Source: Streptomyces sp. MJM8645
GTDB taxonomy: Bacteria; Actinomycetota; Actinomycetes; Streptomycetales; Streptomycetaceae
Direction of reading: 5' to 3'
Length of the DNA stretch: 64,000 bases
Assembly: GCF_001625365.1 (NCBI RefSeq)
Contig: NZ_LJJF01000001.1
Location: 6,436,501 to 6,500,500 of the forward strand
Both the position numbers and the translations under genes were made by a program. Positions 40,114 through 48,532 of this stretch are shown here, piece by piece. Below the pieces are notes generated by a model, which saw only the letters and a list, made by a program, of their open reading frames with translations, ran no database searches and was not told where the DNA came from. How positions within the stretch are numbered: the first letter of the stretch is position 1; each line of letters starts with the position of its first letter.

Positions 40114-40791
40114 ATGACCGATGAACGCGGCTGGATGCACAGCGATGACCCGCACATCGTCCTCACGGCCAAGGGCATGCGGGCGATGGCCCACCCCGTG
40201 CGCATGCAGCTGGTCGGGCTGCTGCGCAAGCACGGTCCCTCCACGGCGACCAGGCTCGCCGAGCAGCTGGGGCTCAACTCCGGGGCGACCAGCTACCACC
40301 TCCGCCAGCTCGCCGCCGCGGGCTTCGTCGAGGAGGATCCCGAGCGCGGAAACGCCCGGGAGCGGTGGTGGCGTTCGGCCCACAAGTTCACCGTCTGGAC
40401 GAGTGACGACATGGCCGACGAGGAGCTCGACACGGCCGTCGGCTTCCTGCGGTCCGTCCTCACCGCCCACGCCCTGGCGGCACAGCGGTCGGTCGACGCC
40501 TTCGAGACGATGCCGCGGGAGTGGCGCAAGGCGGTCGGCCTCAGCGACGTGCTGTTGCAGCTCACCCCCGAGGAGGCCGGGCAACTGGCCGCTGATCTGT
40601 CCGCGGTGGTGCGGCGTTACCGCGCGCTGGATACGGAGGGGCCGGCCCCGGAGGGCACCGAGCGGGTCGCCGTGGTCGTCCACGTGCTGCCCGACGCGAG
40701 CGTCGGCACCGGCGCTGGTACCGATGCCGACACCGCTGCCGACAGCGATGCCAGCACCGACACCGATACCGGTGAGGCGGGGTCCCGATGA
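40114..40791 (+). CDS. ArsR/HTH_20-type transcriptional regulator
   Basis: A 225-residue winged-helix regulator: MRAMAHPVRMQLVGLLRKHG, TRLAEQLGLNSGATSYHLRQ and FVEEDPERGNARERWWRSA are the ArsR-like domain with the DNA-reading helix in the second block. No Cys metal site is visible, so the ligand is probably organic. Residues about 190-222 are a low-complexity Thr/Asp/Ala/Gly tail (GTGAGTDADTAADSD, STDTDTG) encoded by a degenerate ACCGATACC repeat. The mRNA should be leaderless. The stop overlaps the exporter start (ATGA), so regulator and transporter are coupled. Confidence 0.85.
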   Translation: MTDERGWMHSDDPHIVLTAKGMRAMAHPVRMQLVGLLRKHGPSTATRLAEQLGLNSGATSYHLRQLAAAGFVEEDPERGNARERWWRSAHKFTVWTSDDMADEELDTAVGFLRSVLTAHALAAQRSVDAFETMPREWRKAVGLSDVLLQLTPEEAGQLAADLSAVVRRYRALDTEGPAPEGTERVAVVVHVLPDASVGTGAGTDADTAADSDASTDTDTGEAGSR

Positions 40792-42239
40792 CCACCGTCG
40801 TCGACGCGCCCGCGCGCAGCCTCCGGCCGCTGGTCGGGGTGCTCTCCGCCATGGCCGTCTCCATCACCGGGACGCGTGTCTCGGCCATCGCCCTGCCCTG
40901 GTTCGTCCTGGCCACCACCGGCAGCGCCACCATGACGGGCCTGGTCGCCTTCGCCGAGATGGCGCCGTACGTGCTGGTCAAGGCGCTGACCGGGCCACTG
41001 GTCGATCGGCTCGGGCCGCGGGTGGTGTCCTGGACGACGGACTTGGTGAGCGCCGTCGCGGCCGGGCTGGTCCCGTTGCTGCACGCCCTGGGGCTGCTGC
41101 CGTTCGGGGTGCTGCTGGCGATGGTCGCGGTGATCGGGGCGATGCGCGGCCCGGGGGATCTGGCCAAGTCGGTCATGGTCCCGGAGGCCGCCGACCGCGC
41201 CCGGGTGCCGATGGAGCGCGCCACCGGTCTCTCCGGCGTCACCGAACGGCTGGCTTCCACGGTCGGCCCGGCGGTCGGTGGCGGGCTGGTCGCGCTGATG
41301 GGTCCGCTGGCCGGGCTGGCGCTCAACGCCGCCACCTTCGCCCTGGGGTCCCTCGTCATCGCCTTCGCCCTGCCGCGCGGGATGGGTCGCGCGGCGGCCC
41401 CGGCACCCGCTGCCGCGCAGGCCGCAGAAGCCGAGGCCGGGATCGGGACCGGAACTGGGGCCGGAACTGGGACCGGAACTGAGGCCGGAACTGAGGCCGG
41501 ATCGGCGGGTTACTGGCGGATGTTCCGCGAGGGCTTCACCTTCCTGCGCTCCGATCCGCTGCTGCTCACCGTGACGGTGCTGGTCGGCATCACCAACCTG
41601 CTCGACGCGGGGTTCCTCACGGTCCTCCTCCCGGTCTGGGCGCGGGAGTCGGGGAACGGCCCGGCCGCCATCGGCCTGACCGGCACCGCCGGGGGGATCA
41701 CGGCGGTCGTCGGCAGTCTGATCGCGGCGGCCGTCGCCCACCGGCTGCCCCGCCGGACGGTGTTCTTCGCCGGCTTCCTGCTCGTCGGGGCCCCGCGCTT
41801 CCTGGTGCTCGCGTGCGGCGCGCCGCTGTGGGTGGTGCTCACGGTCTTCGCGGTCGGCGGCTTCGGTGGCGGTTTCCTCAACCCGATCCTCGGCGCGGTG
41901 CTCTTCGAGCGGGTGCCCCGCCACCTGCTCGGCCGCGTCCACGCCCTCGGCGACTCCCTCGCCTGGGCCGGTATCCCGCTCGGCGGCCTGCTGGCCGGCG
42001 CAGCGGTCAGCCTCATCGGGCTGATACCCACCCTGGTCGCGGGCGGCGCCCTCTACTTCGCCTCCACCAACCTGGCCGGGTTGCGGCCGGAGTGGCGCGA
42101 GATGGACCGCCGGCGCGGCCGGACGGGCACCGTCGACGGGGCGAAGCCCGAGCCCGAGTCTGAGCCGGGGACAGAGCCCGAGCCCGGGACAGAGCCCGAG
42201 CCCGAGCTTGCGCCCGCGTCGATCCCGGCACGCCCGTAG
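40788..42239 (+). CDS. MFS exporter coupled to the ArsR regulator
   Basis: A 483-residue, 12-helix major facilitator of the enterobactin/macrolide exporter type (MFS_3). ITGTRVSAIALPWFVLATTG is the helix 1 segment, GPLVDRLGPRVVSWTTDLV motif A, and GLSGVTERLASTVGPAVGGG a conserved helix 5 region. The central loop (GTGTGAGTGTGTEAGTEAG) and the tail (PEPESEPGTEPEPGTEPEPE) are simple repeats. It likely exports the compound sensed by the ArsR-like protein. The start ATG overlaps the regulator stop. Confidence 0.85.
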   Translation: MTTVVDAPARSLRPLVGVLSAMAVSITGTRVSAIALPWFVLATTGSATMTGLVAFAEMAPYVLVKALTGPLVDRLGPRVVSWTTDLVSAVAAGLVPLLHALGLLPFGVLLAMVAVIGAMRGPGDLAKSVMVPEAADRARVPMERATGLSGVTERLASTVGPAVGGGLVALMGPLAGLALNAATFALGSLVIAFALPRGMGRAAAPAPAAAQAAEAEAGIGTGTGAGTGTGTEAGTEAGSAGYWRMFREGFTFLRSDPLLLTVTVLVGITNLLDAGFLTVLLPVWARESGNGPAAIGLTGTAGGITAVVGSLIAAAVAHRLPRRTVFFAGFLLVGAPRFLVLACGAPLWVVLTVFAVGGFGGGFLNPILGAVLFERVPRHLLGRVHALGDSLAWAGIPLGGLLAGAAVSLIGLIPTLVAGGALYFASTNLAGLRPEWREMDRRRGRTGTVDGAKPEPESEPGTEPEPGTEPEPELAPASIPARP

Positions 42240-42288
42240 GCCTGTCGTGCAGGTGCGGCGAGGCGAGCGTCCGGTCGGAACCAGCCGG

Positions 42289-43530
42289 TCAGAACCAGTG
42301 CAGACAGTGCGGGGCGCGCTCGGCGCTGAAGAGGGCGTCGGCGAGGGCGGCCGCGCCCGGGCGGTGGGCCCGGATGTGCCCGGCCCGCACGAGCGTGCTC
42401 GGGGTGGTGCCGCCGAGGTAGACCGAGCCCAGGTCGCTCACGTCCAGGGACAGGTCGGGCTCCCGGTCCGTCGGGACGCACTCGGCCTTCCCGTCCCGGA
42501 CGGTCAGCAGATAGCGGCCGTGCTCGCCGAGGAACGGGTCGTCGACGTCGAGGACGAGCTCGCCGTCCACGAACCAGCCGCGCGAGGTCAGCGCACGCGG
42601 GACGTCCAGCAGCCGCACCCAGAGCCAGTCGGTGCTGCTGCTCCTCTCGCCGGCGTTGAAGTCCACAAGCTGCCAGCGCAGCGGGTGGTCGGACGGAACG
42701 TGCTTGAACACGACCTGGGAGACCAGGTCGTGTTCGAGCGCGAACCGGGCCAGGGCCGTGGCGACGGCGTCGTCGGTGGCGATGGTCTCGTCGACCGTCA
42801 AGGTGCCGTCGGCGAGCGAGTAGCAGGCGTAGCCGTCCGGGACACCGCCGGCATCCCGGTGGACGGCGACGTAGCGCGACGCCGAGGAGACCGGGGGCCG
42901 CCCCGCGCCCAAGGCCCACCAGCGGTGCGGCCGGGACAGCGCGCCGGGCTGCGTGCGGCGGTACCGGTCGTAGACCGCTTCCAGGATCTCGCCGCACTCG
43001 GCACGCCGCAGCAGCTCGATCGAGCCGGTGTCCGGGCCGGGCGCCGGGGTGTCGGCCGGGGTGGCGGCCGTTCCGCGTGCCCGGGGGAGGGCGAAGGCGG
43101 CCCGGTGGCGCGGCACCGTCAGCCGCTGCGTGTAGGTCGCCGGTCCGTAGCCGAACCTGCGGTAGATCACGGCCTCGGAGGCCAGCAGTACGGAGAGGAA
43201 CTCCCCACGGGCCCGAAACCCGGCGAGCTGGCGCCGCATCATCGCGGTGAGCACGCCCTGGCGCCGGTGCGAGGGCAGGACGCCGACGCCGGTCACCCCG
43301 CTGGTGGGGACGATGACCTCGCCGGGCAGGGTGAGCTCGAAGGTGTACGCGCCGGCGGTGCCGACGGGCCGCCCGTCCGCCGTCACGGCGAGCAGGTTGC
43401 GGTCCATCTCGGTCGCCGACCACCAGAGCCCGCCGCCGTCGGTCGGGGTTTCCGGGAAGAGCCCGAACGCGGCATGGAGCGTGTCGACGTAGACGTCGAG
43501 GTCCTGATCGGTTGTCGGACGGATCTCCAT
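42289..43530 (-). CDS. Eis-like GNAT N-acetyltransferase
   Basis: A 413-residue acetyltransferase with the three-part Eis layout: an N-terminal GNAT domain (VTGVGVLPSHRRQGVLTAMM is the acetyl-CoA loop RRxGxx), a second cryptic GNAT domain, and a C-terminal sterol-carrier-like domain (ELVLDVDDPFLGEHGRYLLTV). The chain ends in Phe (LHWF), as in Eis, where the terminal carboxylate deprotonates the substrate. Relatives acetylate amines including aminoglycosides, but the natural substrate here is unknown. The ATG at 43530 has GGGGAGGAAG upstream. It is convergent with the MFS exporter. Confidence 0.87.
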   Translation of the reverse strand: MEIRPTTDQDLDVYVDTLHAAFGLFPETPTDGGGLWWSATEMDRNLLAVTADGRPVGTAGAYTFELTLPGEVIVPTSGVTGVGVLPSHRRQGVLTAMMRRQLAGFRARGEFLSVLLASEAVIYRRFGYGPATYTQRLTVPRHRAAFALPRARGTAATPADTPAPGPDTGSIELLRRAECGEILEAVYDRYRRTQPGALSRPHRWWALGAGRPPVSSASRYVAVHRDAGGVPDGYACYSLADGTLTVDETIATDDAVATALARFALEHDLVSQVVFKHVPSDHPLRWQLVDFNAGERSSSTDWLWVRLLDVPRALTSRGWFVDGELVLDVDDPFLGEHGRYLLTVRDGKAECVPTDREPDLSLDVSDLGSVYLGGTTPSTLVRAGHIRAHRPGAAALADALFSAERAPHCLHWF

Positions 43531-43620
43531 TGCTGCCGCTTCCTCCCCTGGATGACGACGGCACCACGGCTCGTGTGCCTCGCCACAGTGCAGCGTTGAC
43601 CCGTGGCCCGGTCAAGCGAA

Positions 43621-44601
43621 TTACGCTCCGGCCCCGGAGCTGTGCCCCGGGTCGTTCGGGTTCTCGGCCGGACTGTTTCCAGGGCGGCTCCTGGGGCCTT
43701 CCGCGGGCCGCTCGTCCTCCGGTGGTGCCCCGACGCCCTCCAGGGTTTCGCGGACGCTGCCCGGCATCGCCGGGTGGCGGCCGATCACGATCACCCCGAC
43801 CACGATGGCCAGCAGTCCGGCGGACTGCCAGGCCAGCGCACCCGGCGTCACCCGCAGCCGGTCGCCGAGGAAGCCGACCGCGCAGGCGATCCCGGACAGC
43901 GGTTGGGCGGCGGTCAGTGCCGGCAGGGACATCCGCAGCGGCGCGGCCTCGAAGGCGCTCTGCACCAGCAGCAGCCCGACCACGCCCGCCGCCACCACCG
44001 CGTACGGCTGCCAGCTGCGCAGCACCGCGTCCAGTCCGCTGTGGTCGAGGCGCTGGGTCGTGGTGCGGGTCAGCGCGTCCTGGAGGCCGTAGAGCAGGCC
44101 GGCGGCGAGGGCCAGCAGGGTGGCCTCCTCGAACAGCGGCAGCCGCCGGGCCAGCGAGACCAGCAGCAGGGTCAGCCCGACCACCGTGCCGACCACCAGC
44201 CAGTGCCGCAGTTCCCCGGCGGGCGCACCGCCACCGGTGGGCCGGCCGGCCACGATGAACGCCGTCACCCCGAGGCCGAGCAGCAGCACTCCGACCCAGC
44301 CCGAGCGGCCGAGGGTCTGGCGGGTCAGCACCCGGGAGAGCGCCATGGCGAACAGCAGGTTGGTCGCGAGCAGCGGTTCGACGAGCGAGACTTCGCCCTG
44401 GTTGAGGGCGAGCGCGGACAGGATCAGTCCGCACACCATGAACCCGGTGCCGAGCAGCCACTCGGGCATCCGCATCAGGTCCAGGAGCAGCCGCCAGTGC
44501 AGCAGGTCGGCACGGGGCGCCCGCTGCGCCGCGTGCTGCTGGAGGACGAAGCCGAGGCCCAGGCAGCAGGCGGCGCCGAGGGCGAGGAGGAAGACCGCCA
44601 C
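43621..44601 (-). CDS. DMT superfamily (EamA/NIPA-like) transporter
   Basis: A 326-residue membrane protein with nine or ten helices and two EamA-like halves. FLLALGAACCLGLGFVLQQH opens it, GLILSALALNQGEVSLVEPLLATN is the conserved helix 2-3 region, and LRMSLPALTAAQPLSGIACAV the matching site of the second half. The pattern is that of the actinobacterial DMT group related to magnesium transporter NIPA. The substrate is unknown. The C-terminal 45 residues are hydrophilic and Pro-rich. The start ATG at 44601 opens the first helix directly. Confidence 0.8.
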   Translation of the reverse strand: MAVFLLALGAACCLGLGFVLQQHAAQRAPRADLLHWRLLLDLMRMPEWLLGTGFMVCGLILSALALNQGEVSLVEPLLATNLLFAMALSRVLTRQTLGRSGWVGVLLLGLGVTAFIVAGRPTGGGAPAGELRHWLVVGTVVGLTLLLVSLARRLPLFEEATLLALAAGLLYGLQDALTRTTTQRLDHSGLDAVLRSWQPYAVVAAGVVGLLLVQSAFEAAPLRMSLPALTAAQPLSGIACAVGFLGDRLRVTPGALAWQSAGLLAIVVGVIVIGRHPAMPGSVRETLEGVGAPPEDERPAEGPRSRPGNSPAENPNDPGHSSGAGA

Positions 44602-44950
44602 GGAGGGACCACCCGGTTGTCACTGCCCGCGCCGCGCCGGCGGGTCCGGGTTCGGTCGGCGGTCGCGGCGCGCTTTCGTCAGCGTACCGCCGGGTCGGCG
44701 GCGGGGCCCGGTCGGCGGCGAGGAGCAGGCGGGGAGCAGGCGGGGAGCAGGCGGGGAGCAGGCAGGGAGCAGGCGGGGCCGGGAGCTCCGGGGCGGGGGA
44801 GCTGGTTCCGGGGGCCGGGCCCGCAGCCCCGGGCCGGGCCCGCTTGCCGCCATGGGTCGGACGGGCGCACGCTGGTGTGAGCGGCCGCCACGGCTCACCG
44901 TCCGTGCCGGTCCGGACAGGCGCGAGGGGGCCGCTGCCAGGAGGTGTGGC
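44602..44950. other. divergent spacer with 11-bp minisatellite
   Basis: A 349-bp region between the DMT transporter and the DUF1876 gene. It contains five 11-bp repeats (listed separately) and GC-rich sequence. An AGGAGG ribosome site (44939-44944) precedes the DUF1876 ATG. No further gene is seen. Confidence 0.55.
44724..44778. repeat. 11-bp tandem repeat, five copies
   Basis: AGCAGGCGGGG repeats at 44724, 44735, 44746, 44757 (one change) and 44768. The period is not divisible by three, in keeping with non-coding sequence. Confidence 0.9.
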
Positions 44951-45214
44951 ATGCACAACCAGTGGGACGTGGAGCTGAGCTTCGAGGAAGACGGAGTGCA
45001 CACGGCGTGCGAGGCCAGGCTGACCGGTGCGCGGGCGCCGGGCCTGCGCGCCCACGGGGAGTCGATGAAGAGCACGGACGACCGCCCGCTCGCCAGGATC
45101 GGTGAGGAGGTCGCGGCCTCCCGCGCCCTGGAGGAGCTGTCCCGCAAGCTGCGGGCGCAGGCCACCGGGGAGATCGACGACGAAGGACACCGCCCGGGGT
45201 ACCTGATCTACTGA
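44951..45214 (+). CDS. DUF1876 domain-containing protein
   Basis: An 87-residue protein of the DUF1876 family, common in actinobacteria. It reads WDVELSFEEDGVHTACEARL, GLRAHGESMKSTDDRPLARI and ASRALEELSRKL, a strand-strand-helix pattern that suggests a small double-stranded-RNA-binding-like fold. Function is unknown. Relatives are often found near stress or dormancy genes. The ATG at 44951 has AGGAGG 6 nt upstream. It is convergent with the secreted protein gene 45267-45794. Confidence 0.8.
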   Translation: MHNQWDVELSFEEDGVHTACEARLTGARAPGLRAHGESMKSTDDRPLARIGEEVAASRALEELSRKLRAQATGEIDDEGHRPGYLIY

Positions 45215-45266
45215 TCCCCGTCGCCGCCGCCGCGCTTGCGCGGGGCGGCTCGGGGCCGCGCGGGCG

Positions 45267-45794
45267 TCAGGACCAGGGGTTGGCCGGCTGGTCGTTGATC
45301 GCCGTCCAGAACCGGGTGCCCGCCGGGAGGGTGCCGGCCGCCCAGAGCGACCAGCCCTGCCCGTCGTGGAACTCGGCCATTCGCCAGTCGGCGCCGAAGG
45401 AGTCCTCGCAGAGCCCGTCGGCGTCGTCCCGGCTGGTCAGGTCGGACCCGGCCGTCGGGGCCGTCGCGGCGACCTCCCCGCCCGCCCAGCTGTGGAAGCC
45501 GGCGGTGGGGATCCCGGTGGGGGCCGGGCGGCCGTCCTGGTGGAGGCAGAGCACCGGCAGTTCGGTGTCGGCGGAGGTGTCCCCGAGGTAGGGGTTGCTG
45601 GCGCCGTCGGTGCCGACGTGCACCACACCGGCGCGCTGTTCCAGGGCGGTCCAGGTCAGCCCCGGGTGTTCGCCCGCCGAGGCGGCGACGGCCGGCCCGT
45701 CGCGGTCCACGGCGAACGCGCTGCCCGGGGTGGCGGCCAGCGCGGTGAGCGCGAGCACCGCTGCGGGGGCGAGGCGTCGGACGAACGTGGGCAT
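45267..45794 (-). CDS. small secreted protein with WRMAEFHDG/FWTAINDQPANPW motif
   Basis: A 175-residue exported protein with a signal peptide ending near residue 28 (GSAFA). The mature part has two Cys residues (VLCLHQDG, GLCEDSFG) that could form a disulfide, and the motif DWRMAEFHDGQGWSLWA followed by TRFWTAINDQPANPW. I have seen this late motif in other secreted actinobacterial and myxobacterial proteins, but no function is known. I start at ATG 45794 with GGAG upstream, since the frame from 45896 would add 34 residues that spoil the signal peptide. Confidence 0.75.
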   Translation of the reverse strand: MPTFVRRLAPAAVLALTALAATPGSAFAVDRDGPAVAASAGEHPGLTWTALEQRAGVVHVGTDGASNPYLGDTSADTELPVLCLHQDGRPAPTGIPTAGFHSWAGGEVAATAPTAGSDLTSRDDADGLCEDSFGADWRMAEFHDGQGWSLWAAGTLPAGTRFWTAINDQPANPWS

Positions 45795-45977
45795 GGCTGC
45801 TCCAGGGAGTGGTGGGCCGACGTGGCGACGCCAGTCTGCCAGCGCCAAGTCGAGTGCGGTACAAGGGATTTGGCGACACTGGCGAGTTCGGGCCAATCCG
45901 TCGCCGGCGGCTTGCGCGCAGCGGCCGGGCCGGTTCGGCGCGGGCGTGGCGTCCGTGCCGTCCGAACGGTCCCGCCG

Positions 45978-46865
45978 TCAGCCGCGGGAGGCGGCGAGGA
46001 ATCCGGTCAGCCGGGCGTTGACCTCCGCCGCGCCCGCCATGGGCAGGTGGTGGTGCGAGAGGCCCGGCAGGACGGCGACCGTCGCCTCGGGCAGGGCGCG
46101 GCGGGCGGCCTCGGCGACCCGGGGGGCGTGGTGGGTGCGGCTGTGTTCGGCGAACAGGGCGAGGGTCGGGGCGGTGAGGGAGCGCAGCCGGTCGAGGCCG
46201 GGGCGGGGGCCGGTGATGACGCGGGTGGCGGGGAAGTCGGCGTATCCGAGGGCGTAGACCTCGCGCCAGCCGGGGTCCGGGCGAGGGCCGTCGCCGGTCT
46301 CCCAGTCGAGGTAGGAGCGGGCCCGGGCGGCGGTGCGGCGGGGGAGGAAGAGCGGCAGGGCGTGCAGCAGGTAGTCGGGGCGGAAGCCGGCGAAGCACTG
46401 GGTGGGATCGAGGAGGGCGAGCCGGCCGACCCGGGCGGGCGCGTGCAGGGCGTACTCCAGGGCGATCCAGCCGCCGTAGGAGTGGCCGCAGAAGTCGGCC
46501 CGGGGGAGGCCGAGTCGGTCGAGGACGGTGTCCAGCCAGCCGAGCAGCCCGGGGACGCCGGCGAGTGGGGCGCCGTCGTGGACGCTGCGGCCCGGGTCGC
46601 CGATGAGGTCGGGGGCGAGGACGCGGTGCCCGGCGGCCGTCCACGCGGCGACGTTGGCGAACCACATGGTGGAGGTGGCGCCGCCGCCGTGCAGCAGGAC
46701 GAGGGGGCGGCCGTCGGGCGGGCCGCAGGCGTTGATCCGGGTGGTGCCGTGGGCTGTTCGGACGGTGAGGTGCTCGACCGGGACGGGCCAGCGGGCCAGC
46801 AGCGCGTCGTAGGCGGTGAGGAAGGCGGCGGTGCGGGTGGGGGAGGGCGTGGTGCGGGCGGACAT
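45978..46865 (-). CDS. alpha/beta hydrolase
   Basis: A 295-residue alpha/beta hydrolase. PLVLLHGGGATSTMW holds the oxyanion HGGG-type turn, VLAPDLIGDPGRS the second strand, DFCGHSYGGWIALEYAL the nucleophile Ser, and PGLSHHHLPM the catalytic His near the end. An acid between them is expected at FAEHSRTHH or before. Substrate unknown. The ATG at 46865 follows GGAGG. Just upstream on the opposite strand lies what looks like a MarR fragment, so the gene may once have had a divergent regulator. Confidence 0.85.
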   Translation of the reverse strand: MSARTTPSPTRTAAFLTAYDALLARWPVPVEHLTVRTAHGTTRINACGPPDGRPLVLLHGGGATSTMWFANVAAWTAAGHRVLAPDLIGDPGRSVHDGAPLAGVPGLLGWLDTVLDRLGLPRADFCGHSYGGWIALEYALHAPARVGRLALLDPTQCFAGFRPDYLLHALPLFLPRRTAARARSYLDWETGDGPRPDPGWREVYALGYADFPATRVITGPRPGLDRLRSLTAPTLALFAEHSRTHHAPRVAEAARRALPEATVAVLPGLSHHHLPMAGAAEVNARLTGFLAASRG

Positions 46866-46896
46866 GATGGGCCTCCGCGGGGGTGTAAGGAGGCAC

Positions 46897-47055
46897 CCGA
46901 CCGGTCTGCGGGCGCTGATCCGTCTGTTGGACGCCTCCCGGGCCGGCCGGGCGGTGCCCCCGGGCCGGCTCGGGAAGGCGTTGCGGTTGGACTCGGCGGG
47001 CACCACCGGTCTGGTGGAGCGACCGGCGGGGCGTCAGAACCAGGTCTCGCCGTAG
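46897..47055 (+). pseudogene. MarR winged-helix fragment
   Basis: In this frame the sequence encodes TGLRALIRLLDASRAGRAVP, PGRLGKALRLDSAGTTGLVE, then RPAGRQ, a good likeness to the first half of a MarR winged helix (helices before and including the recognition helix LxLDSAxTTGLVxR). The dimerisation helix before it and the wing after it are missing. The frame runs into the antisense end of the gene 47034-47381 and stops. I read it as the remnant of a divergent regulator gene. Confidence 0.5.
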
Positions 47056-47381
47056 TGCGGCCCGGGGTGGTCCTCGCGAAGCAGGCAGATGTTGGGGTCG
47101 CGCGGCGGCTCCGGCCCCTCGTGCGGGCCGACGGCCGGGCAGCGCGGCCCGACCTCGACCAGGTACTCGGGCCAGGACGCCCAGTGCAGGTCGAAGCCGA
47201 CGCCCTGGACCAGCGCGGAATGGGTGCCGCCGTGCCCGCCGGCGAGGTCGCAGCGCAGGCGCGGATCGATCAGGAAGGCGCCGCGCGGAACGGTGTTGTA
47301 GTGGTCCACGTCCGTCTGCGGCAGCGTGACGACGGACGGACAGTGGTGGAACTCTGCGGAACGAAGGTCCGGTTGGCTCAT
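47034..47381 (-). CDS. small protein with repeated C-x4-5-HxGxH motif
   Basis: A 115-residue hydrophilic protein of no known family. It carries two similar motifs, CDLAGGHGGTH in the middle and CLLREDHPGPHYGE near the end, each with one Cys and two His in a C-x(4-5)-H-x-G-x-H pattern, which suggests metal binding or an internal duplication. FDLHWASWPEYLVEVGPRCP lies between them. The start is ATG 47381 by length and by the Met-Ser-Gln opening, and the ribosome site is weak. It is followed by the alpha/beta hydrolase gene on the same strand after 168 bp. Confidence 0.65.
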   Translation of the reverse strand: MSQPDLRSAEFHHCPSVVTLPQTDVDHYNTVPRGAFLIDPRLRCDLAGGHGGTHSALVQGVGFDLHWASWPEYLVEVGPRCPAVGPHEGPEPPRDPNICLLREDHPGPHYGETWF

Positions 47382-47500
47382 GGCCGCCAGCATTCCACCG
47401 GGAGCCCGGCGAGGGCCCCGGTTCCCCGCTTTTGTACGGCTCGCGGGTGACAACTGTCGTGCCGTGTACGGGTGGCCGTCACCTCTCCGGAAGGCTCCGG

Positions 47501-48424
47501 CTACGCGGCGAGGGACCAGCTGATCACCGACAGGGTCGCCATCGACGCCAGGGTCGACCAGAGCACCGAGTCCCGGGCGAGCCCGGTGCCCTGCCCGTAC
47601 TCGCGGGCGTAGACGTAGACGTTCTGCGCGGTGGGCAGGGCGGAGAAGAGCACCACGGTGAGGAGTTGGTGCGCAGGGAGGTGGAGCAGCGGGCCGGCCA
47701 CCGCGAAGGCGACCAGCGGTTGTATCAGGGTCTTGACCGCGACGGTCAGCCCGACCTCGGCGTGGCGCGAACGGCCGGTGGCCGGCGGGCGGTTGTGCAG
47801 CGACATGCCGAGGGCGACCAGGGCGGTCGGCACGCCGGCGCCGCCGAGCAGCTCGCAGGAACGGTTCAGCTCGGCGGGCAGGTGCAGCCCGCCGGCGGAG
47901 GCGGCGGCGCCGAGCGCGGTGGCCAACAGGATGGGGTTGCGCAGCGGCAGGGTGAGCAGGGCCCGGCGGCCGGCCGCGCCGCCGTCGAGGACGGCCAGCA
48001 CCGCGGGCGTGACCACCAGGATCTGGAACAGCACCACCGGCGCGACGAAGGAGGCGTCGCCGAGGAGCTGCATCGCCACCGGGATGCCGAGGTTGGCCGA
48101 GTTGACGTACCCGCAGGCCATCGCGCCGATCGCCAACTCGCCGGTCTTGCGCCGGAACAGCAGGCGCCCGGCGAGCAGCCCGAGGCCGATCGAGACGACG
48201 GTGCCGGCGGTGAAGGCGAGCATCGAGGGGTTGGCGAAGTGGTCCAGCGGGGTGCGGGCGATCATCAGGAACAGCGAGGCCGGCATCGCCACGTGGAAGA
48301 CGAACCGGTTGAGCACCGGCTCCGCGTGCGGCCCGAGCAGCCCGGTCCGGCCGACCAGGTAGCCGATCCCGGTCAGCGCCCAGATCGGGGCGAATCCGGA
48401 CAGCAGGGGGTGCAGGGATGGCAT
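47501..48424 (-). CDS. AEC family transporter
   Basis: A 307-residue auxin-efflux-carrier-type permease with about ten helices in two inverted halves. GFAPIWALTGIGYLVGRTGL opens it, AMACGYVNSANLGIPVAMQL is the conserved substrate loop of half one, and LFSALPTAQNVYVYAREYG the equivalent in half two. Bacterial relatives move malonate, malate or other carboxylates. The ATG at 48424 has GAGGAA upstream. The only divergent neighbour is the small HD hydrolase, 108 bp away. Confidence 0.85.
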   Translation of the reverse strand: MPSLHPLLSGFAPIWALTGIGYLVGRTGLLGPHAEPVLNRFVFHVAMPASLFLMIARTPLDHFANPSMLAFTAGTVVSIGLGLLAGRLLFRRKTGELAIGAMACGYVNSANLGIPVAMQLLGDASFVAPVVLFQILVVTPAVLAVLDGGAAGRRALLTLPLRNPILLATALGAAASAGGLHLPAELNRSCELLGGAGVPTALVALGMSLHNRPPATGRSRHAEVGLTVAVKTLIQPLVAFAVAGPLLHLPAHQLLTVVLFSALPTAQNVYVYAREYGQGTGLARDSVLWSTLASMATLSVISWSLAA

Positions 48425-48532
48425 GGTTCCTCGGATCGCTCGGACAGTCTGCCGGGTGGGCCGGGGGTCTCCCGCCCCGGGGCAGTAAACCAGTGAGCGT
48501 GAACGGGCAGACCACGGGCCTACGATGAGCCG

